Shown here: piece after piece, positions 1 through 9,090 of the stretch
How positions within the stretch are numbered: the stretch's first letter is position 1
How the letters are laid out: every line of letters starts with the position of its first letter
NCBI GenBank assembly: GCA_963422445.2
Contig: OY729512.2
Location: forward strand, 2,232,001 to 2,296,000
Length of the DNA: 64,000 nucleotides
Direction: 5' to 3'
Origin: G963422445 sp963422445
GTDB lineage: Bacteria > Pseudomonadota > Alphaproteobacteria > Thalassobaculales > Thalassobaculaceae
The notes under the pieces: generated by a model
The model's input: only the letters and a program-made list of their open reading frames with translations
The model's database searches: none
Told to the model about the DNA's origin: nothing
Translations under genes and position numbers: made by a program

Positions 1-446
1 AGGGCCGAACGCGCGCACAGCCAGCGCCAGCTGGCGCGCTCAGACCCCGGTGCCGCCATGCGCGCGATGATGCTGGCCATGGCCAGCGCGCGCTGCGTGC
101 CGTTGAAGCCCAGCCGCTCCAGCAGGGCCTCCAGGCCGAGCTGCTCCATGGCCCACAGCCCGACAGCCTCGACGCCGACCGAGCGCGGGCGGATTAGCGC
201 CAGAGTGCTCACGTCCACCGTCTGCATGTCTGGGCGCTCGACGGCGGCGGGCGGCGCCCGAGTGAGCAGTGGCGCGGCGATGTGCTGGGCATGCCGCTCG
301 ACCTCTTCCGGGCAGGTCAGCGGCACCCGCTCGCCCTGGCGGTCGAGCAGCTGCTGGATCCGGGCGCACAGCACGGGCCAGCGCCGTCGCGCGAGCGAGA
401 AGTCGCTGCCGAAGTTGAGAAGGGTGTGCTGGCGGACCCTGACAAT
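1..446 (-). pseudogene. IS1634-family transposase, N-terminal remnant
   Basis: The minus strand reads an IS1634-type N-terminal region beginning VRQHTLLNFGSDFSLARRRW. This is the conserved stretch that follows the first strands in these DDE transposases, and it continues to the window edge. A TGA stop at 447-449 lies just upstream in the same frame and no start codon precedes it, so the 5' end is lost. The rest of the gene would lie left of the window. The same segment type occurs at about 17.9-18.1 kb (VRQRTLLNLGTDYPVPREKW), but the two sequences differ clearly, so they are different IS1634 lineages. No terminal repeat is visible here. Another reading frame on the same DNA is open but has no protein-like character. 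Confidence 0.65.
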
Positions 447-543
447 TCAGCATTGAAACACAAAACGAACAAAATCAACGAGTGCCGGATGCCCAGAGCC
501 TAAATACGCTAATTTCGGCGTGCCGAATGTTAAACTTGGGTTA

Positions 544-1304
544 GGGCGTGTTGACACTAACGCAGTGCCTCGACGATGAGCGCGAAGGTGATGAAGCCGA
601 GGAAGATGACGTCGAGCTTGTCGTAGCGTGTGAAGATGCGCCGGAAGCCCTTGAGCCGTCGGAACAGCCGCTCCACCTCATTGCGGCGTTTGTGCAACTG
701 CCGTGTCGCGTCGCCTTCGTATGCACGGTCCATCAGCAGGGACCGGGGTGTCTTCTGGCGCCCCAGACGTTCGAGTAGCTTGCGTCCTTCGGGCGCATCC
801 TGGGCCTGGCCGGCAGACAGCGCGAAGGTCACGGCCGTTCGCTCATCTGCGGCAACCAGATGAACTTTGGTATTCCATCCGCCCCGCGACTTGCCGATGC
901 ATTGCGGACCGTTTTTTTTCAGCGCCCCGGCGCCACCGGGATGGACCTTCACGCTGGTGCTGTCCAGCGAGACCACAGCGAGCGTCACATGCACCATCCG
1001 CTCGCGCTGCAAGTGCTCGAAGACCCGCGCGAGCACGCCGTTCTTCGACCATCGGTTCATCCGGGTGTAAACGGTGTGCCACTTGCCGAAGCGAGGCGGT
1101 AGTCCGCGCCACTTGCAGCCGTGCTCGACGACATAGAGGAAGGCATTGAGCACCTGGAGGTTGGACACGGCGACGTTGCCGCGTTGGACCGGCAGATGCG
1201 GGGCGATGCGTTCGTACTGGGCTTGGCTGAGTTCCATACCGATAACTCGCTGGCGAGGGAACGGCGCCACGATAGCATTATTGAACATTAGTGTGAACAC
1301 GCCC
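544..1304 (-). mobile_element. IS5-family element, copy 1 (deleted derivative)
   Basis: The element is bounded by inverted repeats: GGGCGTGTTGACACTAACGC at the left and GGGCGTGTTCACACTAATG read inward from the right. A TA lies outside each end (542-543 and 1305-1306), as expected for the TA target duplication of this IS5 branch. It is about 761 bp long. A second copy in the opposite orientation at 55282-56119 is about 838 bp. The size difference is mainly a 78-bp internal deletion in this copy. Confidence 0.85.
557..1237 (-). CDS. IS5-family transposase, internally deleted but in frame
   Basis: This is a DDE transposase of the IS5 family (IS427-like branch) of about 226 residues, starting MELSQAQYERIAPHLP. 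The N-terminal DUF4096-like region (GCKWRGLPPRFGKWHTVY) and the C-terminal segment KRRNEVERLFRRLKGFRRI with the catalytic Glu are visible. Compared with the copy at 55350, it lacks 26 residues between YEGDATRQ and LHKRRNE. A run of eight A keeps the frame continuous through LKKNGPQ; the other copy has six A there and is shifted. The missing block lies between the second Asp and the Glu, so activity is doubtful despite the open frame. The start was chosen to match the family N terminus; the frame extends upstream to 1300. Confidence 0.8.
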   Translation of the reverse strand: MELSQAQYERIAPHLPVQRGNVAVSNLQVLNAFLYVVEHGCKWRGLPPRFGKWHTVYTRMNRWSKNGVLARVFEHLQRERMVHVTLAVVSLDSTSVKVHPGGAGALKKNGPQCIGKSRGGWNTKVHLVAADERTAVTFALSAGQAQDAPEGRKLLERLGRQKTPRSLLMDRAYEGDATRQLHKRRNEVERLFRRLKGFRRIFTRYDKLDVIFLGFITFALIVEALR

Positions 1305-1437
1305 TAGGCCCTTTGTCCTCTGGTTTTAGAACCGTGTTTGAGCCCTCGGTCGGCCTGCCCCTTTTCCGATCCCCTGGGTCCTGAATGGATGCTTGGGTAC
1401 CACCCCGAATCATCGCAAGGAACAGGAGCAACGGATC

Positions 1438-2357
1438 ATGACAACCGTCATGGCCGAAATCGATGTGGGCAAGAGCAGCCTTGACGTGCCTGTCAATGGT
1501 GAGGATCGCCGGTTCGACAACGACGGCACCAGCTGGCGGGCTCTGAACGCATGGTTGAAACAGCGCGACGTCAAGCGTGTCGTTCCGGAAGCGACAGGCC
1601 GCGCCGCCGGGGCGTCCACCAGTCCCTGCATAATCGTGATTATGCCGTGATCGTAATCAACCCGTTGCGGGCCCGCCGCTTCGCCGAGGCCATGGGTCAT
1701 CTTGAGAAGACCGACCGTGTCGATGCCAGGGTGCTGACGGTGTTCGGCCAGGCGTTTCCGGCCTTCGTGGCCGTGACGCCACGCACGGCGTTCCTCAACC
1801 GTCCGGCGGATCTGTTGACGGTTTGTGCGCACTGTGTCGCGATGCGCGCATCGCTCGACCGGACGGCCTACGCGGTCGCCGAAGGCTGTGCGATCGAGAA
1901 GACCAGGGTGGTCGCAGCCGCCTTGGACAGCGAGGTCGAAGGGGTTGATACCGACATCAAGACCCTGATAATGGACAATGAGGACTCTGCGGAGAGCTGG
2001 CGGATCTTGCTCTCGATCCCCGGCATCGGGGTCGTCAATACTGCCGCGATGATCTGCTGAATGTCGGAACGCGGCATCCTCGGCAACCGTCAGGTGGCGG
2101 CACGGGTGGGGTGACGCCCTTTGCCTGTGACAGCGGTCAAGGCAGCGAACCCCACCATATCCGCGGCGGCTCCGCCAGCGACCACGCGACCTGCTGTACG
2201 TGGCAACCATGACGGCCTTGCGCCACACTCCGGACCTCAAGGCCTTGTATGACCGCCTGACCGTGGCCGGGGGACACACCACAAGGTCGCGATCGTCGCG
2301 GTGATGCGCAAGCTCATCATCCTCGCCGATGCCCTGCTGCGCCAGGGTCGGCGCTAG
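1438..2357 (+). pseudogene. IS110-family transposase, frameshifted
   Basis: The N terminus MTTVMAEIDVGKSSLDVPV carries the first Asp of the DEDD RuvC-like catalytic domain. The frame then shifts near position 1600, and a second frame gives INPLRARRFAEAMGHLEKTDRVDARVL, the typical IS110 second block. This is followed by the transposase_20 helix-hairpin region IPGIGVVNTAAMI. That frame stops at about 2058. Further shifted remnants continue to the family-typical C terminus (MRKLIILADALLRQGRR, stop 2355-2357). There are therefore at least three lesions. IS110 elements lack conventional inverted repeats, so exact ends cannot be set; the element probably occupies roughly 1310-2400. Confidence 0.8.
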
Positions 2358-2566
2358 TCACCCGAAGCACCGGACATGGCGTCATGACCGGGCAATGGAA
2401 AGAACAGGCGAGCAGCGCCCGATGCGGGTGTAGCATGGCGAGTGGCGTCCCGAGATCGCGGCATCGTCTTGGCTTCGGATCGGATGTGGGAAACCCGGTG
2501 GACAATCCGTGAACAGTTTTCACCTGACCCGCCGAAAATGCTTGTGCTGACCCATGGATGCTCAGG

Positions 2567-2965
2567 TCAGCCGACATTCTCTTCGCGAAGCTCAGCGAAA
2601 ACCCGTTTCGCGACGAGCATTGCACCACGGACCGACGGAACGCCGATGTAGCCGGAAAGGTGCAGCATCGTCTCGATCAGTTCCTCTTCGGTCCACCCCT
2701 GCCCGACGGCAAAGCGCAGATGAATTTCCAGTTCGTCCTCGCGCTGGGTGGCAATGTCGGACACAACGCAGATCAACGCCCGGGTCTTGATGTCGAGGCC
2801 CGGGCGAGTCCATAGCGCGCCGAAGACCGTCTCGGTCGCAACATCAAGGAACTTGCGCATCATCGGATCGGCGTAAACGGTGGAATTGGCGCGCTCATAG
2901 GCTGCCTCGCCATACATCTGACGCCGCAGGGCGTCACCCTTCTGGTACAACTCGCTCTTGCTCAT
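2567..2965 (-). CDS. Carboxymuconolactone decarboxylase-like (AhpD-fold) protein
   Basis: This small, probably soluble protein of 132 residues starts MSKSELYQKGDALRRQMYGE. The CMD-family core is visible as DIKTRALICVVSDIATQRED, HLRFAVGQGWTEEELIETML and HLSGYIGVPSVRGAM. It has no CxxC pair, so it resembles gamma-carboxymuconolactone decarboxylase (PcaC) rather than AhpD peroxidase. PcaC-type enzymes decarboxylate a lactone in protocatechuate breakdown, but no other pca gene is nearby, so the substrate is unknown. It lies 57 bp upstream of an SDR dehydrogenase on the same strand's downstream side, so the two may be co-transcribed with the SDR first. The ATG at 2963-2965 is preferred to the TTG one codon upstream. 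Confidence 0.8.
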   Translation of the reverse strand: MSKSELYQKGDALRRQMYGEAAYERANSTVYADPMMRKFLDVATETVFGALWTRPGLDIKTRALICVVSDIATQREDELEIHLRFAVGQGWTEEELIETMLHLSGYIGVPSVRGAMLVAKRVFAELREENVG

Positions 2966-3022
2966 CAAGCGTCTCCGTTCGGTTCTCTCCAGCGACTCGG
3001 GCCGGGCGCGAAATCCCTCCTG

Positions 3023-3790
3023 TCAGACCAGACCGCCAGAGACGTCTATTGTCTGACCGGTTACGTAATCGGCGTCCGACGAGGCGAGGAAACAGACAAC
3101 CCGGGCTTGGTCGATAGCCTCGGCCATCCGCCGCAACGGTATCGTTGCAATCGCTGCCTGCTGGTCGTCGGGACTGCGCTGGTCCCAGCGCGGCCGGATG
3201 CGTTCGGTCAAGGTCATGTTCGGCGCAATCGCGTTGACCGTAATGCTATCTGGTCCGAATTCACGCGCCACCTTCTTGGTAAAGGCGATCACACCGCCCT
3301 TGGCCGCAGCATAGGCGCTGCTGCTGGCGTCGCTGAAACCGCGGCCCGCGATCGAAGCGAGATTGACGATCTTGCCGCCGCCCTGACGCTGCATCACCGG
3401 GATGACGGAATGGCAGAACAAAAACATGCCATCGAGGTTGAAACGGTTGATTGCCCGCCAGTCGTCCAGGCTGAGATCAACTGTCGACGCCGCCGGATCG
3501 GAGATGATGGTGCTGCCACCGACCGCGTTCACCAATATGTCGATTCGGCCGTGATTTTCCACAACGGCCGAGACGGTCTGCGCGACGGCATCACTCGAAA
3601 GGGCGTCGGTGTTGTAAGTTACCGCGTGGCCACCAGCATCAACAATCCCCGAGACCACATCTTCCAGGCCCTTGTCGTTGACGTCAACGGCGATCACCGT
3701 TCCGCCTTCCGCTGCAATGATGTCGGCGGTCGCTCGACCGATGCCGCTGGCTGCAGCAGTGATCAACGCAACCTTGCCGGTAAAGCGCAT
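3023..3790 (-). CDS. Short-chain dehydrogenase/reductase (SDR)
   Basis: This is a 255-residue classical SDR oxidoreductase. The Rossmann cofactor motif TAAASGIG is at about residues 10-17. The NAVGG segment follows, and the catalytic Ser-Tyr-Lys set is in NLASIAGRGFSDASSSAYAAAK. The C terminus DYVTGQTIDVSGGLV is standard for the FabG-like group. The ATG at 3788-3790 has an AGGAG ribosome-binding site seven bases upstream, which decides this start over upstream in-frame Met codons. The substrate is not evident. The CMD-like gene follows on the same strand, so the two may form a short catabolic operon. Confidence 0.9.
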   Translation of the reverse strand: MRFTGKVALITAAASGIGRATADIIAAEGGTVIAVDVNDKGLEDVVSGIVDAGGHAVTYNTDALSSDAVAQTVSAVVENHGRIDILVNAVGGSTIISDPAASTVDLSLDDWRAINRFNLDGMFLFCHSVIPVMQRQGGGKIVNLASIAGRGFSDASSSAYAAAKGGVIAFTKKVAREFGPDSITVNAIAPNMTLTERIRPRWDQRSPDDQQAAIATIPLRRMAEAIDQARVVCFLASSDADYVTGQTIDVSGGLV

Positions 3791-4519
3791 GACATCTCCT
3801 CGGATCCTGTGTTTCCGGGGCAACCCTAAGCAGCCGGAGTCCCCGGCCACAATCCGCCACCCATCATTGATCATTATGGCGATTGCCGCTTCAGGGCGAC
3901 AGTCTCGTTAACAACACGATGCCGGAGGATCACAAGACGGCAGCGGGTGATTCGTCCCGAACTGTCTGCGAGCTGGCCGGACACCAGAGCACCGGGCCCA
4001 TCAAAGAATTCTGTTACCAGCACGCCGCACGCGACACCCACCAGGTTGAGCCGGTGCCGGATCCCATCCGAAAGGCCGGAGGCCCTGGAGGCAATTGTCG
4101 GACCGGTCAGAATGACAAGGGCGCGGTATGATGTCATGGCCGGGTTGCGCCCGATAATATCAGCGACTCGCTGCACCCTCTCGCGAATGGCTGGACGCGA
4201 CATGCGGGCACGGGCAGATTGTCGCCCGATTTGCTCAGTCCGACCCCAACGCCGGACTGGCAGGTGGTACCTCTGAAGACTGAAGACGCACTGCAGGTTC
4301 GAAGGCTGTACAGGACGGCCTGCGAAAGGTCGGCCAAAATCTCGATCGTGATTGTCGCAGACCAACCCGGTGGCGCGGCGCGATCACCTGAGATCAGTGC
4401 CCCACCTGTCATCAGCAGGGCGATGAAACGGCGCACCGATGTACCAGAGTTAGGACGCCACTCTATGATCACTTAGAATAATGGCCGCTTCAACCGCCAC
4501 GTATATCCGGGACCGTCCC
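3791..4519 (+). other. Gap of about 730 bp, no gene supported
   Basis: Open frames exist on both strands (for example a 163-codon frame on the minus strand), but none shows a recognisable domain, a plausible ribosome-binding site and codon use like its neighbours together. The divergent promoters for the SDR (minus) and the luciferase-like gene (plus) should lie here. It may contain a gene eroded beyond recognition. Confidence 0.5.
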
Positions 4520-5782
4520 ATGAAGTTCGGAATTTTCTACGAATTGCAGTTGCCGCGCCCTTGGGATGACGAAAGCGAACGCGGCCTTTTGAAGAACGCA
4601 GTCAGCCAGATCGAGTTGGCCGACCAGCTCGGCTACGACTACGCCTGGGCCGTGGAGCATCACTTCCTCGAAGAGTATTCGCATTGTTCGGCACCTGAAG
4701 TGTTTCTCGGTGCGGCAAGTCAGCGGACCAGGCAAATTCGACTTGGTCACGGCATCATTCAGTCGACGACCAATCAGCCACATCGGGTCGCCGAAAAAGT
4801 CGCAACCCTGGACCTGCTGTCGGACGGACGGGTTGAACTTGGTCTCGGTGAAGGTGCAGGCCCGGCCGAACTTCACCCCTTCGGCACGCAGGTCCGCACC
4901 AAACGCGACCGATGGGAAGAGTCGGTCAAGGCAATCATTCCGATGTTCACCGAGACCTCTTGGGAATTCCACGGCGAGTTCCACGATTTTCCCGCCCGCA
5001 ATGTCGTGCCGAAGCCCTATCAGAAACCGCATCCGCCGCTCTGGGTTGCCTGTTCCAACATCAAGACCATTGCCAAGGCCGGAGAATGGGGCATGGGCGC
5101 GCTCGGCTTTACCTTTGTCAGCCCGGAAGCGGCAATGGCCTGGGTACATCGTTACTACAACGCCCTGCTCAATGAGCCGGGACGCCTTGCCGACTACCCG
5201 GCCAATCCGAACATTGCGATGGTGAATGGCTTCATGTGCGCCGAGACCGATGAGGAAGCCCGTGAGAAGGCTTCGGGATGGACATTCTTCATCTTCGCGC
5301 TCAGTCACTATGGCCGCTCCGGGATCAGCGCTCCGGGCACTGGCAATCTGTGGGAAGCCTATCAGGACTGGCGTGGCAGCGAGCAGGAACGGCAAGCTCT
5401 TGAGAGCGGGTTGATCGGCTCGCCCGAAACGATTCGCGAACGGCTGCGACAGTTCGAGGTTGCTCATGTCGACCAGATCATCCTCCTCAACCAGGCCGGT
5501 AACACCAGCCACGAGGACATCTGCGGCAGTCTGGAAATGTTCGCGCGCGAGGTTATGCCGGAATTCCACGAACGCCATGTTGAGCAGGACGCGTGGAAGG
5601 CCGATGTCCTTGCCAGACGCATCGAACTCGAGGATCTGGCGACCGAGGGCTATGATATCTTCAGCCACCAGAACAAGGATATCGTGCGGCTTACGCCGGA
5701 CGAACTGAAAGCGATGATGGCGGCGAAAGAGGTCGCGGACGCCAAATCCGGGCAACGGGTCGCAGCTGGCGAGGCCGACTGA
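4520..5782 (+). CDS. LLM-class flavin-dependent oxidoreductase
   Basis: This is a luciferase-like monooxygenase of 420 residues with a TIM-barrel flavin enzyme signature. The N terminus is MKFGIFYELQLPRPW, and YAWAVEHHFLEEYSH, the SDGRVELGLGEGAG stretch after the fourth strand and HPPLWVACSNIKT follow. Such enzymes oxidise organic substrates with reduced FMN or F420; the substrate here is unknown. The ATG at 4520 matches the family N terminus. An in-frame ATG 13 codons upstream (4481) would add a non-conserved extension. The C-terminal 60 or so residues are charged and extend past the usual barrel end. The gene converges with the cobalamin operon, whose last stop is 77 bp away. Confidence 0.88.
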   Translation: MKFGIFYELQLPRPWDDESERGLLKNAVSQIELADQLGYDYAWAVEHHFLEEYSHCSAPEVFLGAASQRTRQIRLGHGIIQSTTNQPHRVAEKVATLDLLSDGRVELGLGEGAGPAELHPFGTQVRTKRDRWEESVKAIIPMFTETSWEFHGEFHDFPARNVVPKPYQKPHPPLWVACSNIKTIAKAGEWGMGALGFTFVSPEAAMAWVHRYYNALLNEPGRLADYPANPNIAMVNGFMCAETDEEAREKASGWTFFIFALSHYGRSGISAPGTGNLWEAYQDWRGSEQERQALESGLIGSPETIRERLRQFEVAHVDQIILLNQAGNTSHEDICGSLEMFAREVMPEFHERHVEQDAWKADVLARRIELEDLATEGYDIFSHQNKDIVRLTPDELKAMMAAKEVADAKSGQRVAAGEAD

Positions 5783-5858
5783 TCCGCTGCACGGCACGGG
5801 CAAACCGGACAATCCCGCACGGCCCCACCCGTCTCAAGTGAATGGCCGCAGCAGAATC

Positions 5859-6620
5859 CTATCCGAGGGTCGGCCGCAACAAATGAGCATGTTCGGCGTC
5901 GTAAAGCGCGCTGTCATCAAAGTCGTCCGTCGCCAGAACGTGCCCGACCAACAGAAGCGCAGTGCGGGTAATCCGCGCCGACCGCACTTTGCCGGCAATA
6001 TCCGCAAGGGTGCCGCGAATGACCATCTGCTCGGGCCAGCTCGCTCGATAGACTGCAACTGCCGGGCAGTCCGCACCGTAAAGCGGTTCAAGCGCACGCT
6101 GGACATGCCGCAGATTGCGGATCGAAAGGTGGATTGCCAGCGTCGCGCCGGAGCGGCCCAACCGTTCGAGATTCTCCCCCTTTGGCATTGACGACGACTT
6201 TCGCGACGTACGGGTTAGAATCACCGTCTGGCTCACGCCCGGCAAAGTCAACTCTTGCCCAAGTGCGGCGGCGGCGGCGGCGAAGGCCGAAACCCCCGGC
6301 GTGATGTCATAGGGGATATCAATCGCTCTCAGACGGCGTATCTGTTCCGCAATGGCGCCATAGAGCGACGGATCGCCCGAATGCACCCTCGCAACGTCAA
6401 GGTCTCGTTCGTGCGCCTCGACGATTTCGGCGATGATCCGATCAAGGGTCAGCGCCGCGGTGTCAACTACGCGGGCACCTTTGGGAGCACAGGCAATCAC
6501 GGCTTCAGGCACCAGCGAGCCGGCATAAAGACAAACCGGGCACCGGGCGATCAGGTCGCGACCCCGCACCGTAATCAGATCCGCCGCGCCGGGGCCAGCC
6601 CCGATGAAATACACCGTCAT
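5859..6620 (-). CDS. cobM: Precorrin-4 C11-methyltransferase
   Basis: This 253-residue SAM-dependent tetrapyrrole methylase of the CobM/CbiF group opens with VYFIGAGPGAADLITVRG and carries the SAM-binding HSGDPSLYGAIAEQ motif and YDITPGVSAFAAAAAALGQE. It methylates C-11 of the corrin precursor. It is the last gene of the minus-strand cobalamin operon. Its ATG overlaps the stop of the upstream cbiG/cobJ gene by four bases (ATGA), which suggests translational coupling. Length and motifs are typical and no lesion is visible. Confidence 0.93.
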   Translation of the reverse strand: MTVYFIGAGPGAADLITVRGRDLIARCPVCLYAGSLVPEAVIACAPKGARVVDTAALTLDRIIAEIVEAHERDLDVARVHSGDPSLYGAIAEQIRRLRAIDIPYDITPGVSAFAAAAAALGQELTLPGVSQTVILTRTSRKSSSMPKGENLERLGRSGATLAIHLSIRNLRHVQRALEPLYGADCPAVAVYRASWPEQMVIRGTLADIAGKVRSARITRTALLLVGHVLATDDFDDSALYDAEHAHLLRPTLG

Positions 6621-8389
6621 GAGCCGCCCGCACCGTCATCGACGACATAGCCGCGCGGTGTGAACACCCGGCCATTGGCAATACGCGACTGCGCGTTGCC
6701 TACGATCACCAGCGACAGCATGTCGATGGTCTCCGGCTCAAACGTGGCAAGCTGCGATACCGTTACGCTTTCCCCGGGTCGCCCAATCTGGCGTCCCGTA
6801 ACTACCGGGGTTTCCGGAGGTCGGGCAGCGCCAAGAATTTCCATGGCGCGGACCAGCAACCGGCGCCGACGACCCGAAGCCGGATTATAAAGCGCAACCA
6901 CGAAATCACCCGCGGCTGCCGCGGCCAGGCGCCGCTCGATAATAGCCCGGGGCGTCAGCAGATCGGACAACGAGATCACGCAGAAATCGTGGCCGACAGG
7001 CGCCCCGATCCGAGCCGCACAGGCCTGCAGGGCGGAAATGCCGGGCGCCACCGTGATATCCACCCGATCCCAGTCGGATCTCCCAGCCGCTTCCATGCAT
7101 TCGAAGACCAGGCTCGCCATTGCATAAATTCCGGGATCGCCCGACGACACCAGTGCGACGGCGCGGCCGGAGGCCGCCAGATCAAGTGCCGCAACCGCCC
7201 GGTCGCGTTCTTCGCCAAGCGCATAGGCATGGCACCGTTTTTCGGTTATCAGCGGACCGAGCAGATCGAGATAAGGCCCGTAACCGACTAGGTCGCCGGA
7301 CAGGCCGACCAGGCGCGCGACTTCCGGCGTCTGCCAGTCGCTCGAACCCGGCCCGGTTCCGACAACGAACAATCGACCGCGCGGTTGTCCCACACCTTCA
7401 ACGTCAATCACACCTGGCGCGCGCGCCACGGCGCAGGTCGCCTCCGATATACGGCGTTTCGGGACCACGAGAACGCCGCTGTCTCCAGCGGCGGCAAGCG
7501 CTGCCGCCTCGGCAACGCCGTGACATCCGACAAGGTCGAACACCGTTGCTGACGGAGTTGCAAGCCGCGGCGTTTCTGCCTCAAGACGCGCAGACCCAAA
7601 GAACCGGACCGGGCGCCCCAGGTCTTCTCCGACTGCGTGGATGGCCGGTTCATCCATTTTGACGTCGACCGAAACGACAACCGCAACGCTCTCGCGGGCC
7701 AATCCTGCATCTGACAACGTCTGGTGCGCATGTGCGACCACAGCCTCCGGCGGCGCATTACGAACGCAGCCGAGTCCAAGGGCCAATGTTTCCGGATGAA
7801 ACACCAGCTGGCTGATATCGCTTTCAACCTGTTGATCAATTGCACGAATTGTCAGTTCAGCGTCCGCCGCGAGCGGCAAACCCGCTTCCGTGAGCCACGG
7901 TACCACCCCGTCGAGACGCACCGCAGCTCCGGCCAAAAGCCGAGTCATGAACGAGCGGTAATCCGTTCCCGGTGCCATGTGCCAACCAGCCCGCGGCTCA
8001 TCGAGAGCCATACCGAAGCGCAAATCACTCGCGGTCGTGATAGCTGGCACAACTCCCAGTTTCCCGCCGATCTGGCGGGCCAGGTCATTCGCCCCGTGAT
8101 GTCCACCAAGAACCGGGATTACGGAACTGCCATCCTCTGCAACCACCACAACCGGCGGATCACTGGTCTTGCCGGTCATGGACGGCGCCAACACGCGGAC
8201 CAGAACGCCAAGCGCGCCAACGAAGACGAGTCGAGTCCGCGCCCCGAACAGCCGCCTGAGGTGATCGGGTATATCTGCAACCATCAGGTCAACGCCGGTC
8301 ATGCGGCCATGCAACGGGACGCCGAGTTCGTTCGCCAGACGTCGGGCAAGCGGATAACCCGATACCGACAGAACAACCAGGGCAGTCAT
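6617..8389 (-). CDS. CbiG-CobJ fusion (cobalt-precorrin-5A hydrolase / precorrin-3B C17-methyltransferase)
   Basis: About 590 residues in two fused modules. The first 340 residues are CbiG/CobE-like: VFVGALGVLVRVLAP, DPPVVVVAEDGSSVIPVLGG followed by HHGAN, then a CobE-type domain with LGLGCVRNAPPEAV. The rest is CobJ/CbiH, with LFVVGTGPGSSDWQTPE, LVSSGDPGIYAMASLV and VTVAPGISALQACAARIGAP-like motifs and FVVALYNPASGRRR. CobJ contracts the ring and methylates C-17; CbiG opens the lactone and removes the C-20 fragment, so the fusion joins steps of ring contraction. I chose the ATG at 8387-8389 because it overlaps the cobI stop as ATGA, like its neighbours; an ATG two codons upstream (8393-8395) is also possible. 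Confidence 0.9.
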   Translation of the reverse strand: MTALVVLSVSGYPLARRLANELGVPLHGRMTGVDLMVADIPDHLRRLFGARTRLVFVGALGVLVRVLAPSMTGKTSDPPVVVVAEDGSSVIPVLGGHHGANDLARQIGGKLGVVPAITTASDLRFGMALDEPRAGWHMAPGTDYRSFMTRLLAGAAVRLDGVVPWLTEAGLPLAADAELTIRAIDQQVESDISQLVFHPETLALGLGCVRNAPPEAVVAHAHQTLSDAGLARESVAVVVSVDVKMDEPAIHAVGEDLGRPVRFFGSARLEAETPRLATPSATVFDLVGCHGVAEAAALAAAGDSGVLVVPKRRISEATCAVARAPGVIDVEGVGQPRGRLFVVGTGPGSSDWQTPEVARLVGLSGDLVGYGPYLDLLGPLITEKRCHAYALGEERDRAVAALDLAASGRAVALVSSGDPGIYAMASLVFECMEAAGRSDWDRVDITVAPGISALQACAARIGAPVGHDFCVISLSDLLTPRAIIERRLAAAAAGDFVVALYNPASGRRRRLLVRAMEILGAARPPETPVVTGRQIGRPGESVTVSQLATFEPETIDMLSLVIVGNAQSRIANGRVFTPRGYVVDDGAGGS

Positions 8390-9090
8390 TGCCATGCCTG
8401 TCTCCGCCGATGGAGCAGAATCATCGAGAAATACGGGACCTCCGCGGCCTTGACGGCATCCAGCGTCCGAATCCGCTGATGCGCCATCGTTGCGCGCTCA
8501 ATGTAGCGGGCATCGCCAGCCAGCCCAAGCCTGTCGAGCAGGGCGGCAATTCTCTGAAAATGCCGGCTGAGTTTGATGATGACGGCGGAATCGGTGCCGG
8601 CCAACCTCGCTTCGAGCACCACGTCGTCAAGCGGGGCCGGAAGCACCGTCAGAATGTCGTTCCGGGCCGCCAACGGCGCCGATGACACCGCCGCACAGGC
8701 CATGAGCGAAGAAACACCTGGTATGACCTCAACGGTGTGGAGATCAGTCAACCGCGCAAAGAGATACATGAAAGAGCCGTAAAAGAACGGGTCGCCCTCA
8801 CACAGGATGACCACGGTCTGTCCGGCCTCAAGCGCGGCTGAGACATGCAAGGCTGCCTCGTCATATACTGCGCGGGCTGGGAATCGCGCCGCTTCGAGCG
8901 GCATCCGGATGATATATTCTGCAACCCCGTCCGGGATATGCGGTGCGGCAATGGCACGTGCGAGGCTGTCCCCCTCCAGCGGCGCCGGTGAGACGACAAG
9001 ATCGGCTGATTGCAGAACCCGGCAAGCCTTGAGCGTGATCAACTCCGGATCACCAGGGCCTACTCCGACACCGTAGAGACAACCTTTCAT
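8386..9090 (-). CDS. cobI: Precorrin-2 C20-methyltransferase
   Basis: This 234-residue tetrapyrrole methylase of the CobI/CbiL group starts MKGCLYGVGVGPGDPELITL. It has the SAM motif ILCEGDPFFYGSFMYLFARL and VEVIPGVSSLMACAA. It transfers a methyl to C-20 of precorrin-2 (or its cobalt form), the entry step of the corrin branch. The ATG at 9088-9090 overlaps the cobL stop by four bases; the frame is open far upstream, but only this start fits the family and the operon spacing. Confidence 0.93.
   Translation of the reverse strand: MKGCLYGVGVGPGDPELITLKACRVLQSADLVVSPAPLEGDSLARAIAAPHIPDGVAEYIIRMPLEAARFPARAVYDEAALHVSAALEAGQTVVILCEGDPFFYGSFMYLFARLTDLHTVEVIPGVSSLMACAAVSSAPLAARNDILTVLPAPLDDVVLEARLAGTDSAVIIKLSRHFQRIAALLDRLGLAGDARYIERATMAHQRIRTLDAVKAAEVPYFSMILLHRRRQAWQ

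Noticed and set aside
4490..5812. A 440-codon frame antisense to the luciferase-like gene
   Set aside because: Shadow of the real gene; no family resemblance.
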